DNA of 64,000 bases from Stercorarius parasiticus (Eukaryota; Chordata; Aves; Charadriiformes; Stercorariidae): the NCBI GenBank assembly GCA_013396915.1, contig VWZL01004605.1, positions 62,001 through 126,000 of the forward strand, in the 5' to 3' direction. Positions 23,815 to 36,360 of the stretch are shown piece after piece. The notes beneath the pieces were generated by a model. It searched no databases and was not told where the DNA came from. It was given only the letters and a program-made list of their open reading frames with translations. The position numbers and the translations under genes are program-made. The stretch's first letter is position 1. Every line of letters begins with the position of its first letter.

Positions 23815-23925
23815 ACCAGACAAACATCTGTCTGGAGTGAACAAGGCACAGATAACTTTGTTTTGAGCAGGACAATGAGCTAGGAGACCTCCTAAGACTC
23901 TTTCCAACTCTGTTTTCGGTGGAAA
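23815..23925 (+). mobile_element. decayed CR1 LINE 3' end
   Basis: The run 'TTTTGAGCAGGACAATGAGC', 'TAGGAGACCTCCTAAGACTC', 'TTTCCAACTCTGTTTTC' follows the CR1 end (gagcagggggttggactagatgacctcctgaggtcccttccaac). It has many substitutions and no intact octamer tail. The plus orientation is clear and the copy is old. Confidence 0.65.
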
Positions 23926-26900
23926 CTTGATCCTGTAAGTTGATAGCGATTTTCCCAGATGGGGCATGTGGACACAATCCCTGGGAGCTTGGGGGCAGAT
24001 TTTTGGTGACAGTGAAGGTGATGCTTACTGCGGTGCAGGTCTGACATGCAGGTAAACTCAAAAGTCCGCAAGACCCGATATCTCAATTTTATCAGTCTAA
24101 AATCAGAACACTTGTGTGTCATTAGCTGCTACATGGCTCCCCTCCCTGATCACCCATCCTCTCGGACTTTCACTTCCTCGGTCTGATTTGGTTATGCTCG
24201 TGATGTTGAAACACTCCTCTCTGTGTATCTCCTGCTGCTACTATTAGTTCCTTATTTGCTTTCTGAAATCTCTTACATTTGTTTACAGATGAAACCTTCT
24301 GAACTTCCCCTAAGTCACCACCTCTGCCCATTTTCATGTGGAGACCTCTTTCATAATTTTACTTTTTCCATTAAATTTAAAGCTTCATATTCTTTTCCTT
24401 TTTGGTTTCTTTTCATGCTATTTTCCCTTTACTCTCTGGAGTTTTGCAGTGTACAGCTCATATTCTTTCCTTTTTTTCCATTTTCCTGGGGCTGCCGACT
24501 ACAGAAGTGGTTGTCTTTCTTTTCTCCTGGCCAATTTGATGCTTTTTTTGTTCGCGCATTACTGTTTCTTCCCCCTGAAGCTCATGTGAGCTGTACAAAT
24601 GCAATTTGTTTCACCAGTCTATAAAAGAAAGTCTCCCCAGACTAAAGTCTCTCCTAGCTGCACTAATTTCCCTACTAGTTCCCCAAGGTTTCAACCTTCT
24701 GTGCTTTTCACAGAAAGTCAAGATTTGAGGTTGTATTCTGTTAGCTAACTTATCTTGCTCTGCCCAGGACAGCCAACAGATTGGTATTTATGGGACTTGC
24801 TTGGCACATGGAAAACCTGAGATCCAGCCCCTGATTGGGATCAACAAGGGACTTGAACTTTGGTCATCTTTGTCCAGCATGGAGGCCCTGCCCTCTGGAT
24901 TATTGACCCTTCTGAGATGGGTGGCTCTCAGAGGTCTGAGAAAATCTTCTAGAGGTCACGGATTTGTCCTGGTATGAAACAGGAGCAACCTCAAAAGTGG
25001 AAGTGGTTTGGGAAAACCATTTCCCACAGAACTGCCACAGGGCTCATATCCTCTGCTTTGTATGAATTGTCACATTGTGGGGATTGGGAGGGTTTGCTGC
25101 TAATTTCAACCTTCTCCTGGACTTCAGGACCACTTACAAAGTCGTAACCTGAGACTTTTCCTTAATCTGCTCCCCTCAGTCCTGTGCATGGACACCAAAC
25201 ATTGCTGAGTGCTTCTCCCTCATGTTCATTCTTTGGAAAAACATGAGTCTCTTCTGCTCCTGCAAAACTGAGCATCTGTCCAACTTCCAGGAGTAATTTG
25301 CTTCAGTATGGAGAATCACAACTGCCTTCACCCCATCTTTTTAGAACAAGCTGTATTTATTTCTCCATGTTGTAAACATCTCCATCTTTTATTGCTGTTA
25401 CTTCTCTAGATGAACATTTCCTTCCTCTTTGCCAGTTTATGCAATATGGTAAAATTGCTGTTAAGATTGGCAATGCATCTTTTGGTGGACACATACAGGC
25501 AATTGCACTAGTCTGTCTCCTAAAAATAAAATAAATAGGAAAAAAAAAACCGCCCCGTTTTTCATCAGTCACCGGAAATTAATCTGTATTTTAGTTGGAA
25601 ACATTGAAAGTTCAAGTCTTCTTATTTTCAGTTAAAGCAAATCAGCCTGTTCTTCCTCTTTATGTACTGGTGAAACCGTAACTTTTCCTGCCAAACAAGT
25701 CCACCAAATGCTACTTTGTCTTTCATAAGTTTTTTGGTTTGTGTTCTTTTTCCCCCTTTTTTCCCCTCATCTGAATGGCTGTAATGTCCCAGTTTTGCAT
25801 TTGTTTCGCACAGGAATAAGGAAAGACAACCCTAATTTATGTGTTACTTTTTGATAAGTGTAAAATGCAGAATAAGATGCAAAGGACAGTAGAACTGGCT
25901 TATACGTGCAAGACCTGATGGCTCCAGTCATAGGCTACTGAGTTCTGGTCCATATCCTTAAATTTTTGCACAAGTAGATCCTCTGTTACTGGAACTGGAA
26001 GGATGAACATCCTCTGTCTGTATTAAATTAAAAATCTGTTAAATTTCACTAGTGTTATTAACCTGCAATCTAAATTCTCCATCCAACATAAAGACAAATT
26101 AATCCTCACGCAAAACTCCGACTTCCTGTGAAAATACACTGATAGTTAGCTAATTTTTCCTTTTGTTTTCTTCTCTCAGTTGCTTTACTTTTAATTTCGT
26201 AACCAGAAAAATTCAGCCCTTTGCCTGTGGGTAAACAGCTCAGTTGTATAAGATCGAAACAAGCAATATTCATTGCAATGTGAGTATAAGCAGACCTTCT
26301 GGGTCTCATGTGTTCAAAGCGAGATTGCTTCATCCTGCACTTCAGATTCTTCCTTTGCTGTGGCTGTATCACCCGCTGATGAATAAAAATTGAATGCGCA
26401 TGCCCAGCAGCATGCCATGAGAGACTGGTTTGGTCCAGAGTAGAAGGAGAAAGTGTGGAGTATGTGACCAGTAACACCAGGATTGGTGCTGCCCAACCAT
26501 CAGGAAGATATCCAAGCTGCCAGCGTCAGGAATCTGGTTGCCCTCATTTTTTCTTCTCACCCTCTGGCTTTGAGGCTCCTGCAGTCTCTTGCAAGTCACT
26601 CTTTCTTCTTCACCTTTCTCCTCCGTGGCAGGGAAAGGTGTCTTGTTCACTGCGAGGAGATGCTGCGAGGTTTCAGGAGCTGACGTCTCTGAAGACTTCT
26701 TTGGCGGAAAGCTGTTGGCATTTGCGATGCAGCTTCATCACCGAGCTGAAGTGAGCAAAAAAGGTTTCCAGAGAGGATGTTCTGTGTGACATCTGCCGCT
26801 TTAGACTTCGAGGCATTTGCAGAGATGAAGTAAGCATAATATTAACTGACTAGAAAGCAAATCCTTTCTCTTTAAAGTTCTTGTTAAATGCAGACTGCAA

Positions 26901-27517
26901 TGGAAGAGGAATGGAAAGCATCAATCCAGATCATTTACTGGTACCCCCAAGGAGCAGATTCATTGTCTGTTTTCAAAGGGTTGCTGTACAGCTATTAAAG
27001 AGCATTCTTGGCTTCTTGGGGAGGAGGGGAATGTACCCCTGTTGCCATTAATTTTTAATAATTACTGGCATATTTAATGAGTTCCGAAAATGATCATTTC
27101 ATTCATAATAACCTCTCCTGCCTGCCCCCTTCAGATCATTCTGGAAAAAAAACCCAACAGACAACAAAACGGAGCTACAAAATTTCAAGATGAGCAACGG
27201 GACTTACGTAGCGTAAAATGGCAGGACGAAGATAGAATTTCTGTAAAGGATGTTGCTGCTTAGATAGCTTTAGAAACACAGAACAGTTTATTTCATTAAA
27301 AAAAAAAAGAAGATAGAGATAGAGCGAGCCATAAAATACTTTAACTTAGTTCTGAGCATGCAAATAAAGGAAAAGAAGAAGGAATCAGGTATTCAGAAAG
27401 CGCAGGGCCCCATAAAGGCTAGCTAAAGTCAGCAGCGAGAACTGGGAGGCTGGTCCCAAAGGGGAATCCGTGCTGAGTGAGAAGGGAATTGCCCTGTGAA
27501 TGTATTTATTCTGCAGC
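23926..27517. other. single-copy non-coding stretch
   Basis: No gene or repeat was recognised. The plus strand is T/C-rich at about 24190-24640, which produces hydrophobic chance frames of up to 133 codons (24223-24624). An AT-rich segment at about 27045-27110 looks like part of a possible conserved non-coding block, but is too short to call. Confidence 0.45.
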
Positions 27518-27612
27518 CATTTGGGGTGCAGCTTTTGTGCTGCGCCTTTACAGTGCCTAGTAAAATCAGGTCCTGGTTTGTGACCAGGAATCCTAATGCT
27601 GATCCTTAACAG
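27518..27612 (+). repeat. ancient amniote dispersed repeat, 3' end (copy 2)
   Basis: The segments 'CATTTGGGGTGCAG', 'TTTACAGTGCCTAGTAAAAT' and 'CAGGTCCTGGTTTGTGACCA' match the core of the same old repeat family as copy 1. That core is tacagtgcctagcacaa, then a ggggtcctggtctgtgact block and cctag. The match is the clearest of the plus-strand copies over this core. Confidence 0.65.
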
Positions 27613-30600
27613 CAGCCAGCATTGTTAAAATGTCAGCAAGAATGATAAGAAGTATCAGACTTTTGGGGGTAGTGGGCAAGGCAACAACTATGTTTCTGCT
27701 CTTTTATTTGCAAAAATGGGTTCTGGCAGTTACAGATCCACTAAGGATTGCTTTGCTCCTTAGGAATAGAACGGGAAGGACAAATAATAGGAAAATATTT
27801 TATGAAGTGTGACAGCAGATGGGCTATTAAATATGACTCACTGCGTGGCGTGCTGGCAAACTCTTACTAATGACCTTGTGACTCGTCGGCCACTTCGGCA
27901 GAGGTTATAGACTTGACAGACCATCTCTGCCTGGCAAAGGTGAGCCTTAGCCTAGCGAGCATCATGCTGTTCTGAGGCTCATGATGCCAAAAAATGTGTT
28001 CTCTGAGTCAAGGAAATTGAATTATGTGAATAATTAAAATTCATATCAGAGTGGAGTGCTGTGGCCTATGTGGATGCTGACGTTATTTCTGTCCACAACC
28101 ACTTCATCATCACTTTTAAGTTATCAACCAGAGGGGCCCATGCTAAAGGTGGAGGTATTAAATAGGGTTATCTTACCCATATATTAAGCAGGGGTAAGTG
28201 AAGGGAGGATTGAATGTGGCACGAAGGTGACAAATGCAGTGAAAATGCCAGAGCCACCTACAAATTGGTAGATCCATGTTTTATTTGTCCTTTGAAAATC
28301 AGCTGAGAAGACCACTGTATGATGCATGGTAGGAGAGGCCCCTGCTGTAGAAAGGGAATGTACAGGCTGATCTAATACTGCTTATCTATTTTTGATTTCT
28401 GTGTCACAGATGACAATTTAATCATCATGTCTTCGTGAAGCCCGAAGATCACCGGTTTTAGAATGGCTGTAGATTCACACCATGGGCACAGCAGACTGTT
28501 AGGGGAAAATGACCTGTAACTCTGGTGTCAAAGCTCTCCTTTGGTGCTTATATTACAGAGCATCTAAATCACGCATTACAGCCTTTCTGACTGTACCGCC
28601 TTGCTGAAGCAAACAGCCAGGGACATAGTCCTGTAGCTGCCTGTGATTTTTCCAATTCCAGGTACATTTAATTCTATTTACAGCTGCACTGGACTTGGAG
28701 AAATGATTATACTTCTTGCTAGTGCTTTGGAGGCTACATGATCTTAGGGAATAATGAAATTACTATTCTGTTATTACTTCAGACTTTATATAACAAGATG
28801 TTGGAGGCATAAAATAGCTTGTATCTGACATATATTTATGGTATTAAGGGAATCCAATAGTTTTCCTTTCTGTGGCCTGGGGGAGTTGTGCCTCCTTTGC
28901 CTTGAGGGAGCAGTTTCTGCCTAGGCTGCTCTAGAGGCCACCGGAGCTGAGCAGAGAAAGGAGTGTGTCCTCTCTCCTGAACCTCACTAATACAACTCTC
29001 ATTGAGTTATTACAGGGAGCCCGGCCTTTTCTGGAGAAATCCTCTTGGGAAGGTAAGTACGAAGCAGTTGCCAATGAGGGCAAACCTGAGGGCGTATCTC
29101 TGAGAAATTTGATGACAGGGCAGGGAGGTAAGAGAGGTGGGAGGCAGAGCACCTCTGGTTTCCCAGCTCTTTGAGGGACATGGGAGCTTTCCTGCCCTCC
29201 ATGGTCACCTCCAACACAGAGGGGAGCAAATCTCAGCAACTTCCTGTAGTACTTACTCCTATAGTGAGTTCAAAGGGAGCTTGAAATATTCTTTATATCA
29301 CCTAGAGGACTTCAGGATTCAGATACCTCACTTTGGCCAATATTTGTGAAGACAAAATAGTTTAGTGAAGCTCACATGCCTGCGTTTTCCAGATCCCTGC
29401 ACCAGATGGATAATTTGACTCACTGCAACAAATCAGAGCAACTTCAGTTCAGTGACCCTCATGGAGCTGTTGCAGCAGCAGGGTATGGGCTTGTTCAGGG
29501 CACATTCCCAGCGCATTCCTGGAGCAAGGAATTATTTGGGATGATGCAATACTAGGTGTCCTCCTGCCACTGGGAAATCTCAACAAAGGTTACCGCACAG
29601 CAGTTGCAAAAGCACAGCCGAGAATTTGGCCTACGATGTTCTCGCATCTTATCCCTGTTCATAGCTATGCAACCCAGAAGAATACAGAGAGGCAGAAGGA
29701 AGCAGACAGCTCTCCCTGACAAGAAGGGACTGTGGGTCCCTGTGCAATAACCCTGCACTACCTATTTTCCAAGAGCTTCATTAGCCACTCTTGCACAAAG
29801 CCAAATTAACACGATAGATAAGATATTAGGACAAGCGTCAGAGCCCTCATAAGGCCTCCCGAGTGTCCTGAGCTGAGTGCAAGTGCCTGCTTTCTCCTGA
29901 CGCAGGAGGGCTGCCTGTGTAAACTTCACCCTGTGAATTCAGCCGTGTAATCTGTATTCAGAAAGAGATGCTGCCTTTGGCTCTCTGGCTGCCTTTGTCT
30001 GGCTGTTATGTGTGCAACCGGTGCAGAGCACCGTGGCAAGGGAAGTGCAGCAGACACAGCTGGAGGTGATGTCAAGGCAGGGTGGGAAAGACATCACAAG
30101 TGGAAGGCAAGAGTGAAACTCTAATTGAGACTCTGCGAGATACTGTGAAAATACCGTGTCCCCTCAGTGGAGCACGCACAGAAAAGCGCAAAAAATTCCC
30201 TGCCCTACATCTCGTGCTACGGTGTGTCTCTGCAGGTTTCAGTCCATTTCCACAGGATGATTCCTCTTATTTTGCCAAGAGGTGAGGATCTTCACGTAGG
30301 AAGTTAAATCCTAGAGGAAATGGGCTTGTTTTCCTTTGGTTTCTTTTATTGACTCCATAAAAACCTGCAGTCCTTACAGGTTCCCAACTTTCCCAGGATT
30401 ACAGACCAACCACCAATGCATGTGATGCAGCCTGCTCTGTGAGTTCCCTCTGTCCCACCTCTAAAACAGATTTTGAGCATCACTCGCCAACAGAGCCCAA
30501 ATGAGGCTCTCTCAACCCTAATACGAACTCCATCACTCAACGAGAGCTCTCATGGTCTCCACCCCCGCTACTTGTGGACAGATACATGTTGCCTGGAAAA

Positions 30601-33210
30601 AAAACAACTTTAATTGAGTGTGGATAGATACAAATGGACTTTTTTCCTCTGTGCCAGCAGTGGAGCAGGGCCTGGCAGCAGTGTATCAGAATGGGCAGCT
30701 CCTGACGTTTTTACAGCCAAGCCTCTCGAGCAAATTGGCCATGCCTTCATCCCTTCCTGTGTCCCCATTTTCTTCCCAGCCTCGTGGTGATGCTGAGACC
30801 GAGCTAGCAAGACTGCCTGAACCTATCTGTCCTGTAGCACTTTGGAGCCAGAGCTCCAAAAAACCTTGTTCATGGTGGTAATTGTATTTCACCGAGCTAT
30901 TGGAAACAACAGCTCTGTTATGTCCCATTCCCACTAAAAATGGGGCTTCTGGGCTGGCTACGATTCCCAGGTGCCAATATCAATGCAGGATCAGGTTCTT
31001 ACAGAGGAGGTTTTGACCTGTTTGGGTAGAGAAGAGCTGAAAGGACTACATCAAATCCTAAAGTAGGTCTGCTAAAAGTTCAGAAAGATTTCTCTCATGA
31101 AAATGAGGTGAGTGCAAGGAGACAGCTTTGCTCAGCATTTACCTTCTGCAAATTTCCACCCCAGTCAGCTGCAGTCATGTAAGGGAACGAGTAAGAGGAA
31201 TGAAGGGCAGCATTTTGCAGTAAATTCCTGATTATCTGAAGATTTCCTCTGGACTGAAAGAACAGCTACTATCATTCGTTACAAGGGTGTTTAGATGTGA
31301 TGAGGTAGAAAAAATAAACTTGAACAAATGCAGCAGGAACAGCTTTAAGATGCAACGAGTGTTCCGACTCAAAAAGAATGATTTCACAGGGGAAAAATCC
31401 ACAGTAAAACTGCAAGAACGATGCTAATTAGAGATGTGTCAGGTGCTTGGCTCTGGATTACTGTTATGCTAGTGCGTGCATTTCAAGGACAAATCACATG
31501 CAAGAACCGGGGTAGATGATGTTGAAATCTCCCTATCTTATTTTATTTTTCCTTGAATTGGCTCAGTGAAGTCCTTGGGAGCGGAGGCTGGAGCATGATC
31601 TGTGCTGAAGGCTCACTAGCCTCAGCTAGTATGCTATCCACAGCTGGTTTCATTACCGGCTAAATTGTTGGAAATGCAGTCCAGGATGAGAGGGGAAACT
31701 GAACTCTGTGGTCAAAAACTGGAAGATAATTTTTTAACTCTCACAAACTGCGACCCTTCCCAGCTTCAGACAGGGCCGCAAGCAGTGATACTGTGAGAAA
31801 AGACTGCTCCTGGCTACGCATCCTGCCGCACTTCACTGACAGAAAATTTAGCAAGAAATGTTGAACTTCCCAACTATACACAGACCTACTCCCCAGGGTC
31901 CCCGCTGGCTAATTAGTGCTCTCCCTGCCGTGAGCAGTGATCTTTTCAAAGTCCAGCTTGCTTTCTCTGTTAAAACCAAAAGCCTTTTGCAAGCAAGGGC
32001 ATTAGTTGCAGGTGAAAGCTTCTTTTTAATGAAATTGGGACCAAGTTTCTCCCTGAGATTTTGATCAGCTGTTTTTTTAATCTTTTTTGGTTTAGTGTTT
32101 TTTTTTTTTTTAATTTCTCACAGATGTTCTTTCTCCTGTCTCATCGTACTGGTATTGCTTCAACGCTTGCTCCCTGGGTTAGTCTGCACATTGTAAAACC
32201 CCTCTCTCATCACTTCCAGTATATATGAGACAATCCTACAAGTCACCAGTTTTGCTGATTATGTAGTAACATTGGGAATCTTTTCTTACATACTCTGTCT
32301 ACGAGAGACAAATCTTAGCTGATGCTGCCTGTCTGTCCTGGAAGAAATTCCTCCTGCTCAGAAGACGAATCTGTTATTGATCATGCTGGGGAAAGACCCC
32401 TGAGGGTTTGCTAGGTACGATTTACAGTTTTCTCCTGTCTGCTCGCTCAGCAATCAGCCATTTGCTTTCTTGCTGCTTTAATGTTGTCTATTGCAGTGGT
32501 CTGTGTTTAGTATTTGACTGTACCTTAATGTTAGGATAAAAAGCAGTGGTAAAATGAGACGTTTAAATGTAATGAATTGTGTGCATATGCACATGTATCT
32601 ATGCATCTGAATATCAGTCATCTGAGGTATAGCAGGATTAATAATGAAAAAGTGGTTTTTATAGCTGAGCTGCTTTTTTTCAGACCCTGTAACTGTGATT
32701 TACAGGGGTGCTTAATGCACTGATTCTCACAACCCCCTACCTCTGCTTTCCACCTCTCTGCCCTGCAAGGAGAAGCTTGTCCTCAGCAAGGAGAAGCGGG
32801 GAGGTACCCAGCCCAGGAGGTGAACATCTCCGATAGGGCACGAGCTTCAGCTTGGTGACCCCAAGTCCTCTCCTAGCAGCCTGCTCCTGGGCTTTCACCC
32901 CCCTTTTCACCTGATCTCTGCACCTTCATTGTCCACGGCTGTGAGTGAGTGCAAACCTCTCACCGAAACCTCTCTCGCACAGGCAAATTCGTGCCTGCAC
33001 CGGCCCCCCCGCTGCTTGCTTCTGCTGTCACTTTTCATCTTGCAGGGAATGAGAAAACACTCGCATGCAAAGTTGCAAAATGCTCACAGTTCACCTGCCT
33101 ATTCTGGTGAATAAACAGAATATTCTGCTTATGGCACAGCCTTTCAAGAGGGGAATACTTAGCAGATGAACTGAGGCACTGAAGCGTGAGTACCATTAGC
33201 AACACTTGCC
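27613..33210. other. single-copy non-coding stretch
   Basis: About 5.6 kb shows no recognisable gene, RNA or repeat family. An 8-bp perfect inverted repeat, TTTGGAGC/GCTCCAAA with a 4-base loop, lies at 30841-30860. A 15-base T-run lies at 32098-32112. Open frames are short and overlap on both strands. Confidence 0.45.
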
Positions 33211-33230
33211 AAAAGAAAGAAAGAAAGAGA
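33211..33230. repeat. (AAAG)n microsatellite, short
   Basis: Four to five AAAG units are followed by an A-rich purine run to 33237. This is ordinary simple-sequence DNA. Confidence 0.8.
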
Positions 33231-33238
33231 AAAAAAAG

Positions 33239-35230
33239 ATATAGTAAGGCAAAAATCCCCTGGTTTGGAAAATATTTCCTGACCACCTTACCTCAGCCAC
33301 ACGCTAGAGAATGTAAGCCAGTTAAAATTCCTCCCATGTCCTTCTGTCCTCATAAGAGCATTTAATTTTATATACCTCTTATGAATAGTCCTCAAAAAAC
33401 CTATACTACCTGAATAAGTATCAGTTTTGAGGTTTTTACTATGTAATCTTCTTTTTTATAGAAGGCTCTTTGTACACTGATGGCATTACAGACTTGATGA
33501 GTAATTTGATTTACATGAAATAAAATGGGGAAAATTGCATGAGTAAGATGAGCTAATGAAGCATTGAAGAAAGAAAATGTTACTATGCTGTCAAAAAAAA
33601 AAAACACCAACAAAAAACCTCTGTAGGCTGACAAGAAACCAGACAAGTAGTCTCTCTGAGTAATAAATTTACCAGCAGTGTAAGACATTTTTAGTTTTGA
33701 TAACATCTTTACTGGGAATGGCCTGAACCAAACTTTTATGTTTTAATATCTTAAGTTTGGGGGTGTATGGCTAAATAGGAACTTGGAAGTGTGTCTCTGT
33801 TGTTTTAATGGATTGTCTGAAAACCTGAGCCAAATAAGTCTTAGCATTTGTGTCCAGCAGTAGTTTTAAATTTTCTTTTTTTCACTTCTGCTCTGTCTTA
33901 GAAGAAGCTTTAGGCTCATAAGGGGCAATTTCACTTATTCAAGTAGTGAGATGTTAACTGCTCAGGCGTATTTGTCTTGTTCGCACAAAGCTGTGGAGAG
34001 TGAGAAATCTATGGACCTTGGATTAATTTCCCTGGAGTTTAAATGATAGTCTTTCTGTTTTTTTTTTTTTCTCTTTTGCTTCTGCAAAATTCAGCCTGTA
34101 GATCTTGATACCTACAATTTCTTACTTAAGAGGTATTGTCACAAAGTCTCTGAAAAGCCTGGTGTGAATCACCCCAAAAAATCACATTTTAAATTATTTG
34201 CTTAATAAAAGCACCGATGCTGGTGCCAAAAAACCAGCCTGCAGAATAAAAAATAAACCGTCTGTGTTTTATAACCTCAGGGGAAAACACTCCAGGGTTG
34301 GATCTGCTAGCTTGTACTAATGGCCAAGGGCAGTGATCCAAAACTACAATATATTCTGCCCGATGGGAGACTGCAGGTGTGGCTTTGTGTCTCTGTCCCA
34401 GGATGGAGGCTCCTGTACACCTGGCAGACCTGCGTTTCTCCCAGATAGTGCATTCGTCCGAGTGTGTGCCTCTTGCATCCCAAATGAACGTGTTGGGTGG
34501 TATCAGCAAGCATCTCCAAGATGCCCATCCCTGCAGCATGTGTGTGTCCAGCTCACAGGATAAATCAGTCAAGTGGGTGCCCTGGGATTTGCCGGCTTCT
34601 TGGCCAAATTTTTGATTTTTGACCCCTGTGAGACTGCCAATGGGTATGACAGCTCAGCAGTGGGGATTAGCAATGGACACCTGGGTGCTGTTTCTGGGGT
34701 TCAGCATCTTGGCAGCCCTAGCAATGGCTTTCAGAGCCACCCTCAGAGGCAGAAAGTCTAATTCCCATCCCTGCCTCTGGAGCATCGTTTTCTCCTTTCT
34801 GACTCACCAGCAGTGCTGTATTACCTTGCTGGGGCCATCAGACTGTGTAGGTCAGGGAGGCTCGTCTGTCTGTCCCAGGTGACTTGTTCCTTCTCCTGTA
34901 CCCGCCAGCCTGCCCCAGACTGTCTGAGGAGTGGAGGCCACCGTCTGCAGCATCCCCTGAGTCTCTCCTAAGTGCCCAGCAGCCAGACCCTGCCCTGTGC
35001 CTATTGCCTGCTTTTCACTGAGGTGATACTGAAAAGGGAAAGAAATATTACACAAAGCGATTAAGGCCAAAAAGTCATCAGTGCAAGAGGGATGAGCCCC
35101 AGTCTTTGTTCAGTTGCTTTGCAGTCTCTATACGGTAATGATTTGTGTTTTATGTCACTGAGAGTGCTTCTCCATATAAAATGGAGAAAGCTGGTTCAGA
35201 AATGTTCAGATACACATAGGGCACCGTTAT
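33239..35230. other. single-copy non-coding stretch
   Basis: No gene or repeat was recognised. A-runs lie at 33593-33604 and a T-run at about 34059-34070. The 127-codon minus-strand frame at 34189-34572 overlaps plus-strand frames and has no known motif. Confidence 0.45.
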
Positions 35231-35290
35231 CATAGAATCATAGAATCATAGAATTGCCTAAGTTGGAAGGGACCTTTCAGGTTATCCCCA
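35231..35290 (-). mobile_element. CR1 LINE 3' tail, short and well preserved
   Basis: On the plus strand three ATAGAATC units are followed by 'GAATTGCCTAAGTTGGAAGG' and 'GACCTTTCAGG'. This is the reverse complement of a CR1 end with the subfamily signature 'acttaggcaattctatgat'. The same signature is seen at 62.6 kb in the opposite orientation. Only about 60 bp is present, a severe 5' truncation. Confidence 0.9.
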
Positions 35291-35491
35291 ATTCTTTTTT
35301 CTATTGGTGACTTTGCAAGTCAGGTCAGCTCTTAGCTGGTGCTGGTGCTGAGGCCAACTTATCTGATCAGATCATTTATTCCTTCACACTGGCAAGCAAG
35401 AAACTTAGCAGGATCTGTATTATTGCAGATTTGCATTAATATACTCGCACCATCGATCCACATATCCTTTTCTCATTGACTTGTAAGGGAT

Positions 35492-35612
35492 TCATAGAAT
35501 CATAGAATACTTTGGGTTGGAAGGGACCTTTAAAGGCCATCTAGTCCAACCTCCCCTGCATTGACCAGGGACATCTCTAACTAGATCAGGTTGCTCAGAG
35601 CCTGCCAAACTT
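35492..35612 (-). mobile_element. CR1 LINE 3' end
   Basis: On the plus strand 'CATAGAATCATAGAATACTT' is followed by 'TGGGTTGGAAGGGACCTTTA', 'CATCTAGTCCAACCTCCCCT' and 'GATCAGGTTGCTCAGAGCC'. This is a standard CR1 end in minus orientation. It belongs to a different subfamily from the tail 200 bp upstream. It is truncated where the older CR1-like block begins. Confidence 0.93.
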
Positions 35613-35639
35613 GTTCTCCCTGTTGAAAGTCACTCTTAC

Positions 35640-35940
35640 TGCCATCGCTGACATTATCTGTTGCTTTCTGTGTGATTTCCTTATCATTCTCTGCACTGAT
35701 AATGCCGGATATTTTAAACTTCTCATCAGCAAATTCCATTTACAGCAGGCTTTTTTTTGTGGTAATGCTATTAATGAAATTATTGTCACATCAGTCCTGA
35801 GACCGATCCTTGAGGAACTCCAAAAATACTCTCGACAGCCCAACAGTTCCCCTTTGGGCCCAGGCCGTTCTCATCTCCCCCTTAGTCAGTTCCTTCTCTG
35901 CAACTTTGGATCTGCATTGTCACCGCGTCTCAGACATCAT
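35640..35940 (-). repeat. possible ancient CR1-type LINE remnant
   Basis: Plus-strand phrases 'CATCAGCAAATTCC', 'TAATGCTATTAATGAAATTA', 'CCTGAGACCGATCCTTGAGG' and 'GGGCCCAGGCCGTTCTCATC' fall in the order of an old sauropsid LINE read in antisense. In the family the blocks are a cagcaaattt block, a gtcattaataaa block, gaactgatccctgtggaa and a cagttagccagtt-like block. Divergence is high. The 164-codon plus-strand frame 35611-36105 running through it is antisense to this remnant and not a gene. Confidence 0.45.
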
Positions 35941-36147
35941 CACGTGTCACAGCCACGGTACGGTGAGGGCAGCTGGTTTCTGAGGCACACCCATACATGT
36001 TTGAGACTTTCTGGCCAGTCCTTGGTACCAACCTCTGCACACACATTGCAGACCTGGGTATTTAGTTGCCTAAATCTCAAGTCTTGTTTTCTATCTCAAC
36101 ATTAAAAGTCTGGGAAAATGCCAAAGATCTTCATGGCAGTCAGAGTT

Positions 36148-36360
36148 TTAATTGGGTTTATATTGAGTAGCACTATCCCCAGTTGGTACGTCACTCTTGA
36201 CACCGGTCACTATGGGCTGCTCGGTGGTAGCCATTGAAGCAACATCATTTAATTTATCTTTTCGGACTTTCCCACCAGCTGGCTTCCTGCCCACCTCTTT
36301 TAGTTTCTGAAGAAATTTTTCCTTTGCTTTCACCGTGATCCCATTACAAAAGATTGCCAA
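36148..36360 (-). other. 70-codon lysine-rich open frame of unknown status
   Basis: The minus-strand frame begins directly after an in-frame TGA and ends with TAA at 36148-36150. It is hydrophilic and basic in its first half ('KAKEKFLQKLKEVGRKPAGG') and neutral to acidic in the second ('TEQPIVTGVKSDVPTGD'). It keeps several CpG dinucleotides in an AT-rich setting, which can mark coding constraint. No ATG lies near the start of the frame, and a plausible splice acceptor is not evident without crossing the TGA. No protein family is recognised. Confidence 0.2.

Noticed and set aside
35611..36105. 164-codon plus-strand frame
   Set aside because: It runs antisense through CR1-like sequence, and its translation is a by-product of that remnant.
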